Below the pieces are notes generated by a model. That model made no database searches and was not told the origin of the DNA. It saw only the letters and a list, made by a program, of their open reading frames with translations. The position numbers and the translations under genes are program-made. 64,000 nt of DNA. It comes from Vespa crabro (lineage: Eukaryota > Arthropoda > Insecta > Hymenoptera > Vespidae). Of this stretch, positions 42,075 to 55,501 are shown piece by piece (the first letter of the stretch is position 1; every line of letters begins with the position of its first letter). The stretch is from NCBI RefSeq assembly GCF_910589235.1, contig NW_025813595.1:5844501-5908500 (forward strand), written 5' to 3'.

Positions 42075-43424
42075 GATAATAATAATAACGATAATGAGGG
42101 TAATAATAATAATAATAACGATTATATTCACAATTACGATAATAACGATAATAATAATAACTATAATAACGATATTAACGATAATAATAATAAAAATTAT
42201 AACAAAATAAAATAATAATAATAATATAAATTATAGCGATATTAACGATAATAACGGCATTAATAATAACGAAAGTTAGGATAATAACGATGACAATAAT
42301 AAAAATGAAATCAATAATAACGGTAATATCGATAATAATAATAACGATAATAACGATAATAATGTTCATAAGGGTAATAATAATAATAGTATTAACAACT
42401 ATAACGATAATAACGATTATATAGATGGTAATAAAAATAATAATAACAATAATAAAATTAATAACAGTAAGCAGTAATAAGGATAATCATGATGACAATA
42501 ATAAAGTTAATAACGATAAGTATTATAATGCCGTTAATAATAATAATAATAATAATAATAACAATTATTACGGTAATAAAGTTAATAATTATAACAATAA
42601 TATCGATGATATCGGTAATAACAACAATAATAATACCCATAATAACTATAATTCCGATGATAACAATAATAGTAACTATAATAATAACAACAATAACGAT
42701 AATTACTTTAAAAATAATAAAATTAATAATAATAATTACGATCATAAAGATAAAAATAATTACGAATAATATAGATGACAAAAATAATATTAATAATAAT
42801 AATAATAATAACAATGATAATAAAAATAATGAAAATAATGACGATAATAACGACAATAACGGAAATAATAATAACAATAAATTTGATAATAACAATAATA
42901 ATAATAATAGTAATAACGATAATACAAAATAATAACGTTAGTAGTAATAATAATAATGACGAAAATAGCTATAATAACGTTAATAAATATATTAATGAAA
43001 ACAATAAAAAAGATAATAACGTTAATAAAGATAATAATAATAATAATATCGATATTAACGATTATAACGATAATAATAATAGTAATAATAACGATAATTA
43101 CGATAATAAAGGTAATAATAATAATAATAATAAAAACTGTAATAACGATAATAACGATAATCATAATAATAATATGAATTATTACTATAATAACGATTAT
43201 ATTCAAAAAAATTATAATATTAACAATAATAACGATTGTAACGATAATAACGATAATAACAATAATGACGATAATAATAATAATAATAACGATAATATCT
43301 ATAATAACGGTATTAATGATATTTATAATATTAATAATAAAGATAAAAATGTTATTAATAGTAGTAATAAAAACACTAATAACAACAATAACGATCATAG
43401 TGATAATAATGATAATGAAGATAA
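40169..43424. repeat. Satellite block 3
   Basis: This is 3.3 kb of the same satellite. Its last ~1 kb (42421-43424) matches the end of block 1 before element B (25929-26777). A segment at 40904-41230 matches 18132-18460. Thus both its edges resemble parts of block 1, and the left edge of the duplicated unit probably lies inside this block. No gene seen. Confidence 0.93.
40904..41230. repeat. Satellite segment homologous to 18132-18460
   Basis: This is the partner of the segment at 18132. The order of rare variants is kept, while single-base and triplet differences are frequent, so the copy is old compared with the elements' C/E similarity. Confidence 0.5.
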
Positions 43425-43735
43425 TTCTTTTTTTTATTTCTAATTTTTTTTTGACGGTCTGTGAATGCCAATTTTTACGTATTGATTTAGGGTCCCTGCC
43501 CGCTAGAGGAACCCTTTACCATTTGGTTCCCCCGTTATAGTCCCTGGAGTGTCGGGCTCATCATTGGAATAGATACTACCGACTAAACGCATTTCCATCC
43601 TAGTGGCATAGTGAAACCATTCCTGCACCGCTTTGTAGCATTACTTCGGGATGACACCACTGCCTCATGTCCCTAAACTGGTCTCTCTCATTCGGTTCTA
43701 AGTGGCGGGAACCTGGAGCAACGTTGGTGGCACGT
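43425..43735 (-). other. Element D 3' UTR and A-rich tail
   Basis: This is nearly the same as B's 3' UTR, with a longer, interrupted A-rich tail (43425-43452) containing a few other bases. The satellite side reads GAAGATAA, compared with AAAGATAA at B. Confidence 0.75.
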
Positions 43736-46052
43736 CTATGGGCCATCCATAAACATTTTCTTCTTGCGAAAGATTTCCCTCACGTAACAGGCCACCCTGT
43801 TCCACTTCTTCTGCCCTCGCAGCATTTCCTCGACATTGTTGTCCAGCGAGATGTCCTCAAGCTCCTGTTCTATGGCAAGTCATTCGGCGCTCTACCGGGT
43901 ACATATGAAGAACGTGTGGTGTGCATCTTTGTTCGAATCCCCATAGGGGCAGTTTCCGTCTGCTACTTTCCCCATTTTTGCGAGGAAGGGGAGGAACAGG
44001 CCATGCCATGTTAAGAATTGTGTGAGGTAGAAATTTACCTCACCCGCCTTTCGGATTATCCAGTTGTCAAGTCGACCGTTGAGTCGGGCAGTCCATCTGC
44101 CCCTAGGTTCCTGCTCCCATCTGCTTTGCCAGGCCTCGATGCTGTTAGACCCGGCTTTCTACGATTCCTCCTCCTTCCCCAGAACGGGCTTCTGCTGATG
44201 GACGAATTGTCTCGCCTTGGCTAATAGGTCGATCGGGATTACCCCGATGACAACTAGCACTGCGGTCTTTGAGACCGTGCTGTAGGAGCACGCGATTCAG
44301 AGAGTGCTCCTCTTGTGTACCGCGACTATGCGCTTGCGATATTTCTCTTATCGCAACGCCTCTGCCCATACTTCCGCGACGTATAGCATCACTCCATCGG
44401 CGGGACGCATCAGTAGTCGCCTAATGCACGGCCGTGGACTGTGGACATTGGCCAAGAGTGTGTCCAGAGTGGATACAACATTTGCCGCCTTGTCGGATGC
44501 CATTATTATATGATCTCCGTAATTGAATTTGCAATCGAGCATTACTTCTAGGTACCTGACGGACGGCTTATTCTGGACCGTCGCGTTTCCTACGGTGAAG
44601 CTGCGCAAGGTGTTGATGCGCTTCTTCGTTAGTATCACGATCTCTGTTTTGTGGGCTGCTAAGGATAGCCCATGCTCTTCCATCCATATGATGACTCTGC
44701 GCATGACCTGGTTGAGCAGCAGCTGTGCCCCCTCCGCGTCTCTTGCTGTTATGACATCTGCAATGTCATCTGCGTACCCAACCAACAAAGCACCTTCAGG
44801 GACTGCCATACGTAGGATACCGTCGTAGAAAATATTACAGATATCCGGTCCTTGTATGGATTCCTGAGCTGCCTCCGATGTCAATTCCAAGCTTCCTTGG
44901 ACCATCGTCAGTATTGTATTCTAAGAAGCGCTCGTTTAGATAATCCCCGAGTATTCCGAGTAGGTACCCCGGGACTCTGAAATTACGTTCGAGCGCTTCC
45001 ATTGCCAAGTCCCACCTGACGGAGTTGAAGGCGTTTCTCACGTCTAAGGTGGCCAGCAGACACAAAGGGCGGGAATGATGAATCCCGCGCTCCGTCATTT
45101 TAGCGGCCGTGACAACCTCCTGAACTGCGTGGATGGTGGAGAGGCCGTATCGAAATCCATACTGGCGGGCAGCGAGATCCCATGCTGCCCTCACGGCTGC
45201 GTGCAGCCGTGGCCTGAGCATCTTCTCCAGGAGCTTGCCAGCCGTATCGAGCATACAGATGGGTCTGTATTATGAAGCTTCATCTGCTGGACCCATGCCC
45301 TTGCTGATAAGCACAATCCTCGCTTTCTTCCACAGGGCGGGGAAGATGCCCTCCCTGAGGCACATGTTATACATGTTTAGCAAGAGCTCAGGGTGGCTCT
45401 CTGCAATGGCTTTAATTAATTCTCCTGGAAGTCCGTCAGGTCCTGGAGCTTTCTTCTTCCGCATAGATGATGCGGCCCTGAATAGCTCCTCTTCTGTAAA
45501 TTGAAGCGCTTCGTTTATGCCAGGCGTTGCCGTGCTAATCTCTCTCTTCGGCTTTGATGGGAATAGAGTATGCACAATTTATACCAACGTCCTCGAGTCC
45601 TGAGAGATTCCTTGCATTCGTGTCCCCAGCTTACTTGTGACGATCTGATACCCTAATCCCCACGGATTTTGATCGACTTCCATTCACAGCTCCTTCCAGC
45701 ACCGTCGTTGACTGGCCTTGATGGGACTCTTGAGAGCTTTTTTGGCCGCCTGATACTCTGCAGCCGAGGGAGCATCGTCGACGTCGCGTCTCTTCGCTCG
45801 TTGTGCTACACGGCGGAGCTTTAAGTACTTCTTACGTAGATCTGCGATCTCGTTTGTCCACCAGTATGCAGGACGCCTTTGCCATTTTTTCTTCGTCTTT
45901 GGCACCGCTATCGTGCATGCCCTTTGGATGAGCTGCATAGTTACTGCAGTAATCCTCCTGGATTGCGCATGTGGCGATAGAATCGCGGAAGCAATTTGAA
46001 GGGATATCCATTCTTCATTTAAGACCGAAGACAGCCTCTCTCGATCATGAGG
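43736..46052 (-). pseudogene. Element D ORF2 remnant (reverse transcriptase and C-terminal part), decayed
   Basis: One frame can be followed from the truncation: a basic linker with RRPAYWWTNEIADLRKKY and RRCWKEL, TGA at 45684-45686, a further TAA near 45582, KAPGPDGLPGELIK, VLISKG, TAA at 45270-45272 (Ser in C), then YRPICMLDTAGKLLEKML, QYGFRYGLSTIHAVQ and motif A TLDVRNAFNSVRWD, intact. A frameshift near 44905 precedes motif B, which reads EAAQESIQGP (Gly of QGS changed to Glu). Motif C GYADD is intact. KTEIVILTKKRINTLRSF follows, then WAEALR with TAA at 44348-44350, identical to B. The terminal zinc motif again reads CPYGDS without the second Cys. The presumed natural stop is TAG 43736-43738. 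It preserves motif A best of the B-E family. Confidence 0.87.
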
Positions 46053-46734
46053 AATAATAATAAGAATAATAACGATAAGAAAGGTAATAATAATAACAAC
46101 AATATAGTTAATAACGGTAATAAGGATAATAATAATAACAAATATAAGGAGAAAATCGATAATAATAATTATAACGATTATAATAATAATAATAATAACA
46201 AAAAACGGTAATAATAATTAAGATAATAACGATAATGACGAAAACATCGATAATAACGATAATAATGTTAATAGCTCTAATAATAATAATATTAATAACC
46301 GTAATAACAATAATAATAGTAGCAATAATAACGATAATAACGATAATAACTGTAATAATAATAACAATAATAACATTAATAACGATAATAATTTTAATAA
46401 TAATGACAACAATAACGATATAAACGATAAAACGACTATAATGATAATTATAATAACAATAAAAACTATAATAATGATAATTACGATAATAAAGATAATA
46501 ATAATAATAATATCAAAAATAAGGATAATATCCATTATAATGTTAATAATAATAGTATTAATGACAATAATAATGATAGTAATGATAATTATTATAAAAA
46601 TTACAAAATTAATAAGGATAATAATGATAATAACGACAATAGCAATAATAATATCGATAGTAACGATAATATCGATAATAATAATAATAATAATAAGAAG
46701 ATTAATAAGGATAATAACGATAATAACGAATATA

Positions 46735-46770
<36 letters not shown>

Positions 46771-47718
46771 TTAACAATGTTGAGGATTATACCGATAACA
46801 ATAACAATACTAAAGATAACAATAATGATAATAATAATAAAATATCTATAAAAACGTTAATATCGATATGAACGATAAGAATAATAATAATAATATCGAT
46901 AACATCAATAATAACGATAATTACGAAAATTATAATTATAATTTCTACGATAAACTTCATAATAACGATCATAACGATAACAATAATAATAATTATAACG
47001 AGAAACAACATAATAACGATAATAATGATAATACTAATAATAATTATTATGATAAAATCGATAAGAATGTTAATAACGATAATAATAATAATTAAAACTT
47101 TAATAACTATAATTACGATAATATCAACAATGAAAATAGTATTAATATCGATAGTAACCATAATAACGTTTATAACGATAATAATATTAAAAAAATAATA
47201 TATATAACGATAATAGCAATAATAATAATATTAATTTTAACGTCACTAATGATATTTATGATAATAACGGTAATAATAATAATAATAATAATAATATCGA
47301 TAATAACGGTAACAACGGTTACAACGATAATAATAATAAAGAAATTACAATAATTACAATAATAACGATAACAACTATAAAAACGATAAAAATAATAAAG
47401 ATAATAAAGATTATGACGATAATAATATTAATGATAATATCGATAATAATGATAATAACGATAATAAAGATAATTACGATTATATTCATAATAATAACAA
47501 TATAATTATATTAACAGTTATGACAACAATATCAATAATAGCAAGGATAATATTGATAATAATAAAAACCATAATAAATATAATAACGGTAATAACGAAA
47601 ATAATAATAAAATTAATAACGGTAATTAAGTCAATAACGATAATAATAATAGAAACAATAACGATAATAACGATAATAATAATAATAGTTGGAACAATAA
47701 TAAGGACAATATCGATAC

Positions 47719-47749
<31 letters not shown>

Positions 47750-50368
47750 GATAGTAAAGATAAATATAATAACAATAAAAGCGATAATAATGATTTTAAC
47801 GATAACAACGATAATAATAATAATAGCATTAATAAAGATAATAACGATATTATAGATAATAATAATAACAATATTAATGATAACATCGAAAACGATAATA
47901 ATAATAATTAAAATGCTAACAATAATATTTATAATAACTATAATAATAATAACAATAAAAACGATAATATTAATAAAAATAATAGCGATTATAACGTTAA
48001 TAAAGATAAAAATGATAATAATAATAATAAAAATAATAACGATAATAAGACAAGAATATTAATAATAATATTGATAAAAACAATAATAAAAGTAATAATA
48101 ATAAAAATCATAATAATAATAATAACGATATGGACCGAAATATCAATAATAATAGTGGTAAAAGTAACAATAATAACATTAATAACGTTAAGAACGATTT
48201 TGACGATAATATGAATAACAATAATAACGATAATAACGAAAATACCGATAACAATACTAAAGATAATATGGATTATAATCACAATAATAAAGATAATATG
48301 GATTATAATAACAATAATATGAACGATAATAGCGATATTAACAATAATAACGATAATAACGATAATAATAATACTAATAATTAGAGCAAGAATAATGATA
48401 TTATACATAATACCGATAATAATAATAACGAAAATAAAGGCAATAGTAATAATAAAGAAAAAAGAAAATAATAATAAAGAAAAAATAATAAAGAAAATAA
48501 CGTTAATAATAATAATAATAATAAAGATAATAACGTTATTTCAGATAATAACGATAGTAATATTAACAATAATGACAATAATAACGATAATAATGATTAT
48601 AATGATAATAAAGATAATAACGATAAAATCTATTAAAATATTAACAATAAAATCGATAATAACGATATTAATACTAATAATAATAACAATAATAACGATA
48701 ATTACGACAATAACGATATTAATAATAATAATAACATCGATAATAAGGATAAGAAAGATTAGAACGATAATATATTAAAATTTATAACAATATTAAAGAT
48801 AATAACGACAATAAACATAATATTAAGTACGATAAGAAGGTTATTAAAGATAGTACCGAAAATATTAATAATAGTAATATAGTTAATAACTATATTAAAG
48901 AAAATAGCGATAATAACAATAACAATAATAACGATAATAACGATATTAACGATAATTATAACAAAAATAATAATAAAGATAATACCGATAATTAAGATGA
49001 TAACGAAAATTATGATAGTTATAATAAATATAGTAACGATACCAACGATGATAATGATAATAACGATAATAATAATAATAATAACGATAATAACAATAAT
49101 AACAATAATAACGATTTTATAAAAATAATAATATAGATAATATTGATAATAATAATAATAAAGAAAATAACGCTATTAAAGAAAATAACAGAAATACTAA
49201 TAGTAATAATAGTGATAATAACGATAATAAATATAATAACGAAAAAAGCTAAAACAATTATATTAATGATAACGATAATAACAATAATAATAATAACAAT
49301 AACGATAATATCGATAATAACTACAAAAATAATAATAATAGAAACGATAATAACGATGATAATAATAATATAAACGATAAGAAACGATAATAGCGATAAT
49401 AATAGTAGTATTTATAACAACAATAACAATTATAACGATAATACCGATAATAACGATAACAATAATAATAACTATATACGATAATATCGATAATAATAAT
49501 AACAATAATAACGATTATGAAGATAATAATAATAATGATTGTAATAATAATAATAATGATATTAACGATAATATCGGTAATAACTATAATAATAATAATA
49601 AAAATAACGATAATAACGATAATAATTATATTAATATTAACAAAGTATTGATAATAACGAAACTAATAATAACAATATAAACGATAATAACAATATTGAT
49701 AATAATAATAATAAAATCGATAATAAGGATGATAAAGATAAGAACGACAATAGCATTAACAATAGTATCATTAATAATGATAATAACGATAATAACGATT
49801 AGAATATTAACGATAATATTTATAATGATAATTACTATTATAAGGATAATATCAATAATAATTATAACAATAAAAACGATAATAATGATAATAACGATAA
49901 TAAAAATAACAATAATAGCTGTAATAATAAAACGGTAATAATAATAATAATACTAATAAGAATAATTACGATAATACCGATACTAATAATAATAATAACT
50001 GTGATATATATAATAACGAAAATAATAATGACAATAATAACGATAATAATAATAATAACGATAATAACGATAATTATAATAACATTAAGGACGATATATA
50101 TGGTAATAGCGAATAATTATGTTAATAATAAAAATAATAATAAAAACAACAATAATAACGATAATAATGATAATAACAATAACAACGATTATAATAATTA
50201 TAATAACTAATGGCTATAATAACGATAATAATGATGATAACGATAATAAACATAACAATAAAACTAATATAACGATAATAACCTTAATAACAATAATAAT
50301 AATAATAAATATAAAGATAACATCGATAATAAGTATGATAATAATAATAATAATTATAATAATAATAA

Positions 50369-50414
<46 letters not shown>

Positions 50415-52230
50415 GATAATAACGATAATAACGATTATTACTATAAAATAATAATAATAAGAAGGATAATAAGGATAATAATAATAATAATAATAAAGTT
50501 AATAACGGTATTAATGATAAATTCGATAATCATAATAATAATAATAATAAAGACAATATCGGTGTTAACGATAATAACGGAAATCATAATAATTATAATG
50601 TCGATAGTAAGAATAATATCGATAAAAACGATTATTATAATAATAATATTAAAATCCATAATAACGATAATAACAATAATAACGATATTAATAATAATAA
50701 TAATAATAGTAATAAAAATAATAACGATAATGATGATAATAAAGTTAATAATAATAATACTTATAATAAAGATAATAACGGTATAAAAGATTATAATGAT
50801 ACTAACAATAATAATATTAATAATTATAGTAATAATAATAATAAAAACTATAATAACTATATTTATAGAAGTAATAATAACAATATTAACAATAATGCAA
50901 TAATAACGATGTTATCGATAATAATAATAACGATACCTTCGAAAATATCGATAATAATAACAATATTAACGATTATATTGCTTATCTTAATAATAATAAA
51001 AATAACAATAATGACGATAATAATAATAACGATTATAACGAAATAATATAATAATAACAATATCGATATTAACAATAATAACGATAATGACGATAATAAT
51101 AATAATAAGATTAACGATAATATCAATAAAAATTATAACAATATTAACGATAATATCGATAAAAATAATAATAATAATAACAATAGTAACGATATTAACA
51201 ATAATAATAACAACGATAAAAGAGATAACAGTAATAATAATACTAACGATAGTAACGATAATTACAAGAAGAAAGATAATACAGATTATATCAATTATAA
51301 TAATAACGATAATAACGTTAATAACGATAATAAAAAATAATAATAGCGATAATTGCGATATTAACGATAAAAACTATAATAATAGTAACAATAATAGCGA
51401 TAATAACGATACTATTTATAATAACGATAATAACGTTTATAACAATAATAATAATAAAAATTAAAAAGATCATAAAAATTTTAAAGATTAGAACGATAAT
51501 AATAATAATATTAATAACCATAATAACGATTATAATGATATTAACGATAATAATAGATGTTATAATAACAATATTAACATTAATGACGACAATAACGATA
51601 ATAACAATAATAATAATAGTAAGAAGAACAATAATAACAATAATAACGATAAAACGATATTAGCGATAATAATAATAACTATAATAACGATAATGTCGAT
51701 AATAAAAATAAAAATATTCATGGAAGTATCGATAAAAATAATAATAATAATAACAAAAATAACGATAATAACGATATTAACATTAATAATAATAACGATA
51801 ATAACGATAATAGTAATAACAATAATATCTATAGTAAGCATAATAACGAAAATGACGGTAATAATAATAATAATAATAACAATAATAACTATAATAACAA
51901 TAATAATAAGTACAATATTATCGAAATTAACGATAATAACGATAATATTAATAACAATAAGAACGATTTCAGCGATAATAACGATACTAATAATAATAAT
52001 GTTAATGAAAATTAGGATAATAACTATGTCAACGTTAATAATATTAACAGAAATAACGATAAAAATGATAATAACGATAATAGTAATGATAATAATAATG
52101 TTAATAACGATAATATCGATAATAAAAATAATAGCGATAATAATAATAAAGATAATGACGATTATAATATTAATAATCATAACGATATTAACGATAATTA
52201 CGATAATAACGATAATAATAAAAACGATAA
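46053..52230. repeat. Satellite block 4
   Basis: This is 6.2 kb of the same satellite, collinear with block 2 from about 47.2 kb onward. The first several hundred bases after D do not match the satellite following B. No gene or other feature seen. Confidence 0.95.
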
Positions 52231-52514
52231 TTTTTTTTAAGGTCTGAGGATGCCAAACTTTATGCACTGACCTAGGGCCGTAGAGGAACCCTTTTCCTTT
52301 TGGGTCCCCCGTTGAATTTCTTGGAGTGTCGGGTTCACTATTGGAATAGGCATTACCGACTAATCTCATATCCATCCTATTGACATTGTGATACCATCCG
52401 GCACCGTAATGTGACATTAATTCATGATGGCGCCACTTCATTATGTCCCATTAATTAGGACTCCCACAATTTGGCTCTACGTGGCAGGAACTTGGTGCAA
52501 CGTTGGTGGCACGT
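52231..52514 (-). other. Element E 3' UTR and A tail
   Basis: This is collinear with C's 3' UTR apart from point changes and one small deletion near the 3' end. The tail is eight A, one shorter than C. Confidence 0.75.
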
Positions 52515-55501
52515 CTATGGGCCGCCCATATCATTCTTCTTTTTACGTAAGATTTTCACGTAGCAGGCATCCCTGTTCCACTCCTTCTGCCCTCGCAGCA
52601 TTTTCCTGACATTGTTGTCCGTAGAGATGTAACCGAACTCTTGCTCCAAGGCAAACCGTTCGGTGCTCCACCGTGCACATATGAAGAACCTGTGGTGGGC
52701 GTTGTCGAAGGTTGATTCGTCACAGGGACATTTGTCGTCAGCATCCTTCCTCATTTTTGCAAGATAAGAGCAGAACAGACCATGCCCTATCAAAAATTGG
52801 GTGGGGAAGAAGTCGACCTCCCCCGCCTACCGATTTAGCAGGTGTCCAGCCGACTGACGAGTCGGGCCGTCCATCTGCACCTAGGCTCCCGTTCCCATCT
52901 TCTTTGCCAGGTCTCGATGCTGGTAGACCTGGCGAGCCATGATACCTCCTTCTTACCCAAAGCGGACCTTTGCTGATGAACGAATTGTCCCTCCTGGGCT
53001 AGTAGATCTATCGGGAATACACCCGCGACCACTAGCACCGCGGGCTCAGAGACCGTGCAGTAGGAGCAAGCGATTCGGAGAGCGCCCTTCCTCTGTACTG
53101 CGGATCTGCGCTTGCGATAATTATCTTTTCGCAGCGCCTCCGCCCATATTTATGCGCCGTACAGTATCACTGCTTCGACGGCACGCATCCGTATTCACCT
53201 AATGCACGGCCGGGGGCCGTTGACATTGGCCATAAGTGTGCCCAGCGTGGCTACAACTTTTGCCGCCTTGTCAGCCGCCCTTATTGTATGCCTTCCGTAA
53301 TTCAGTTTGCAATCGAGGATTACTCCAATGTACGTGACAGATTGCTTTGCCTGGACCGTCGCATCTCCTACTGTGAAATTGCGCAAGGTATTGATGCGCG
53401 TCTGCGTTAGTAGCACGATCTCTGTTCTCTGTGCTGCTACGGATAGCAAGTTCTCTTCCATCCAGAAGATGACTCTGCGCATGACCTGGTTGAGCAGCAG
53501 CTGTGCCCCCTCCGTGTCTCTTACAGTTATGACAACTGCAATGTCGTCTGCGTACCCAACCAAGAAAGCGCCTTCAAGGACTGCCATATGGAAAATAACA
53601 TCGTTGAAAATATTCCAGATATCCTGTCCTAGTATGGAACCCTAAGCTGACCGCGATGTCAACTCCAAGCTTTTTGGACCATCGCCAGTAATGTATTCAA
53701 GGAAGCGCTTGTTCAGATAATCCTCGAGTATTCGAAGTATGTACCCCGGAACTCTGAAATTACGTTCCAGCGCTTCCATTGCCAAGTTCCACCTGATGAA
53801 GTAGATGGCATTTCTCTAAGGGGCCAGCAGACACAAATGGCGGGAATGGTGATTCCCGCGCTCAGTCATTTTTGCGGGCATGATACCCTCCTGAACTGCG
53901 TGGATGAAAGATAGGCCGGATCGAAATCTATACTGGCTGGCAGCAAGATCCCCGCCGCCCTCACAGCTGCGTGCAGCCGTGGCCTAAGCAGCTTCTCCAG
54001 GAGCTTACATACGAGCATACATATAGGCTTGTATGACGAAGCAGCCTCTGCTGGACCCATGCCCTTGATGATGAGCACAAGTTTCGCTTTCTTCCACGGG
54101 GCCGATAAGATGCCCTCCCTGAGGCACATGTTGTACACGTTTAGCAAAAGCTCAGGGTGACTATGCGAGACGGGTTTAATTACTTCCACTGGAAGTCCGT
54201 CAGGACCTGGTGCTTTCATGTTCCGCATAGAAGATGCGGCCCTGAGTAGCTCTTCTTCCGTAAATTGTGACACCTCTATTATCGCCAGGCGCAGCCATGC
54301 TAATCTATCTCTTCTGCTGTGAGGGGAATACAGTATGCACGATGTATTCCATCGTCCTCGCGTCCTGAGGGATTCCTTGCGTGTGAGTTCCCAGCCTGCG
54401 AGTGACGATCTGATACCCTAATATTCACGGATTCTTATCGACTTCCAGGCACAGCTACTTCCATCGCTGTCGTTACTAGCCATGATTACCGACTTAAAAG
54501 CTTTTTTGGCCGCTTGATACTCTGCAGCAAAGGGAGCAGCTTCGAGTTCGCGTCTCTTCGCTCTTTGTGCCAAACGGCGAAGCCTTAAGCACTTCTTACG
54601 AAGATCTGCGATATCGTTCGTCCATCAGTATGCAGGATGCCTTTGCCGTTTCGTGGTCTTCTTTGGCACCACTATCGCGCAAGCCTTTTGGATGAGCTGC
54701 ATAATTGCTGCAGTAATCATCCTGGTTTGTGCAGGTGGCGATAGACTCACGGAATCAATTTGAAAGGATCTCCAACCTTCTTCTATGACGGAAAACAGTC
54801 TCTCTTAATCGATTCTTGCAATGTTCCAACGGAGAGGTCTTTCTACACTTGTCTCCTTTCGTGTACATCGAATAGGATGTACTGATGGTCGCTTCTGGTA
54901 TAATCCTCAATTACCCGCCAGCTTGTGACTCTTGCCACAAGTTGTTCGATGGCTAGAGAGTTGTCCAGGATCGTCTCTCTGTAGCCAGGCTTACAGAAGG
55001 TTGGTGTAGAGTCTGTGTTGAGTATTGAGAACTCTAGTCTCGACGCCAACTTCATGATTCGTCTTCCGCTGGAGTTCGGCCTGGCCTCCCCAATTCGAGA
55101 GCTTTGGCATTGATGTCTCCAACCACAATGAAATCCCATTGCATTTTCCGCAGCGCGTCTTCCAGATCGTCCAATTTGCTCTGGAAGTCGTCTATCCGGT
55201 CGTTCAGGGTGAGATATACACTGACATAAGTCGTAGAGTTGTGTCTCACCCAAACGTATCCACATCCGTATCCTTGATCCGACACATGTATATGTCGGGG
55301 ATCTGGGATCCAGATGGCCACAGTGCCCAATTCGTTTGCGTACCATCCTAATCCTGCTCTGTCCTGGTACTGTTCGCTGATTAAAACGATATCAGCTTGT
55401 TTCTCAGAGCAGAACTGAGTTAGAAGGTGGTGCACCGTTCTACTCCTACGAAGATTACCCTGAAGTACTCTCATCCAGTTTTCCTCTTGTGGCTGTGGCA
55501 T
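52515..55501 (-). pseudogene. Element E ORF2 (endonuclease + reverse transcriptase), decayed
   Basis: The ATG at 55501 opens 149 codons containing most of EN: RVLQGNLRRSRTVHH, IVLISEQYQDR, WYANELGTVAIW, SDQGYGCGYVWVRH, IVVGDINAKALELGRPG. A frameshift near 55055 is followed by RRIMKLASRLEFSILN, STPTFC and RSDHQYILFD (stop near 54843). RT: EEELLRAASSMRN, KAPGPDGLP, LVLIIKG, KPICML with a few codons lost before KLLEKLL. The same 5-nt loss of motif A as C lies at about 53815-53819. TAG replaces Gln of motif B at 53642-53644. GYADD is intact near 53555. The C-terminus has LVVAGVFPIDLLAQE and CPCDES..H..C, with the stop TAG at 52515-52517. The EN half is the best preserved in the window. Confidence 0.88.

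Larger units (their letters stand above)
43425..46052 (-). mobile_element. Element D: 5'-truncated R1-clade copy (B/D subtype)
   Basis: The sense strand starts abruptly at about 46052 inside the linker between EN and RT. It runs through RT and the C-terminal region to a 3' UTR, and ends in an A-rich tail (T-rich on +, 43425-43452) against satellite GATAA. Its 3' flank is the duplicate of B's 3' flank, but it keeps RT sequence that B has lost and lacks EN sequence that B keeps. The common ancestor was therefore longer than either. Confidence 0.92.
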
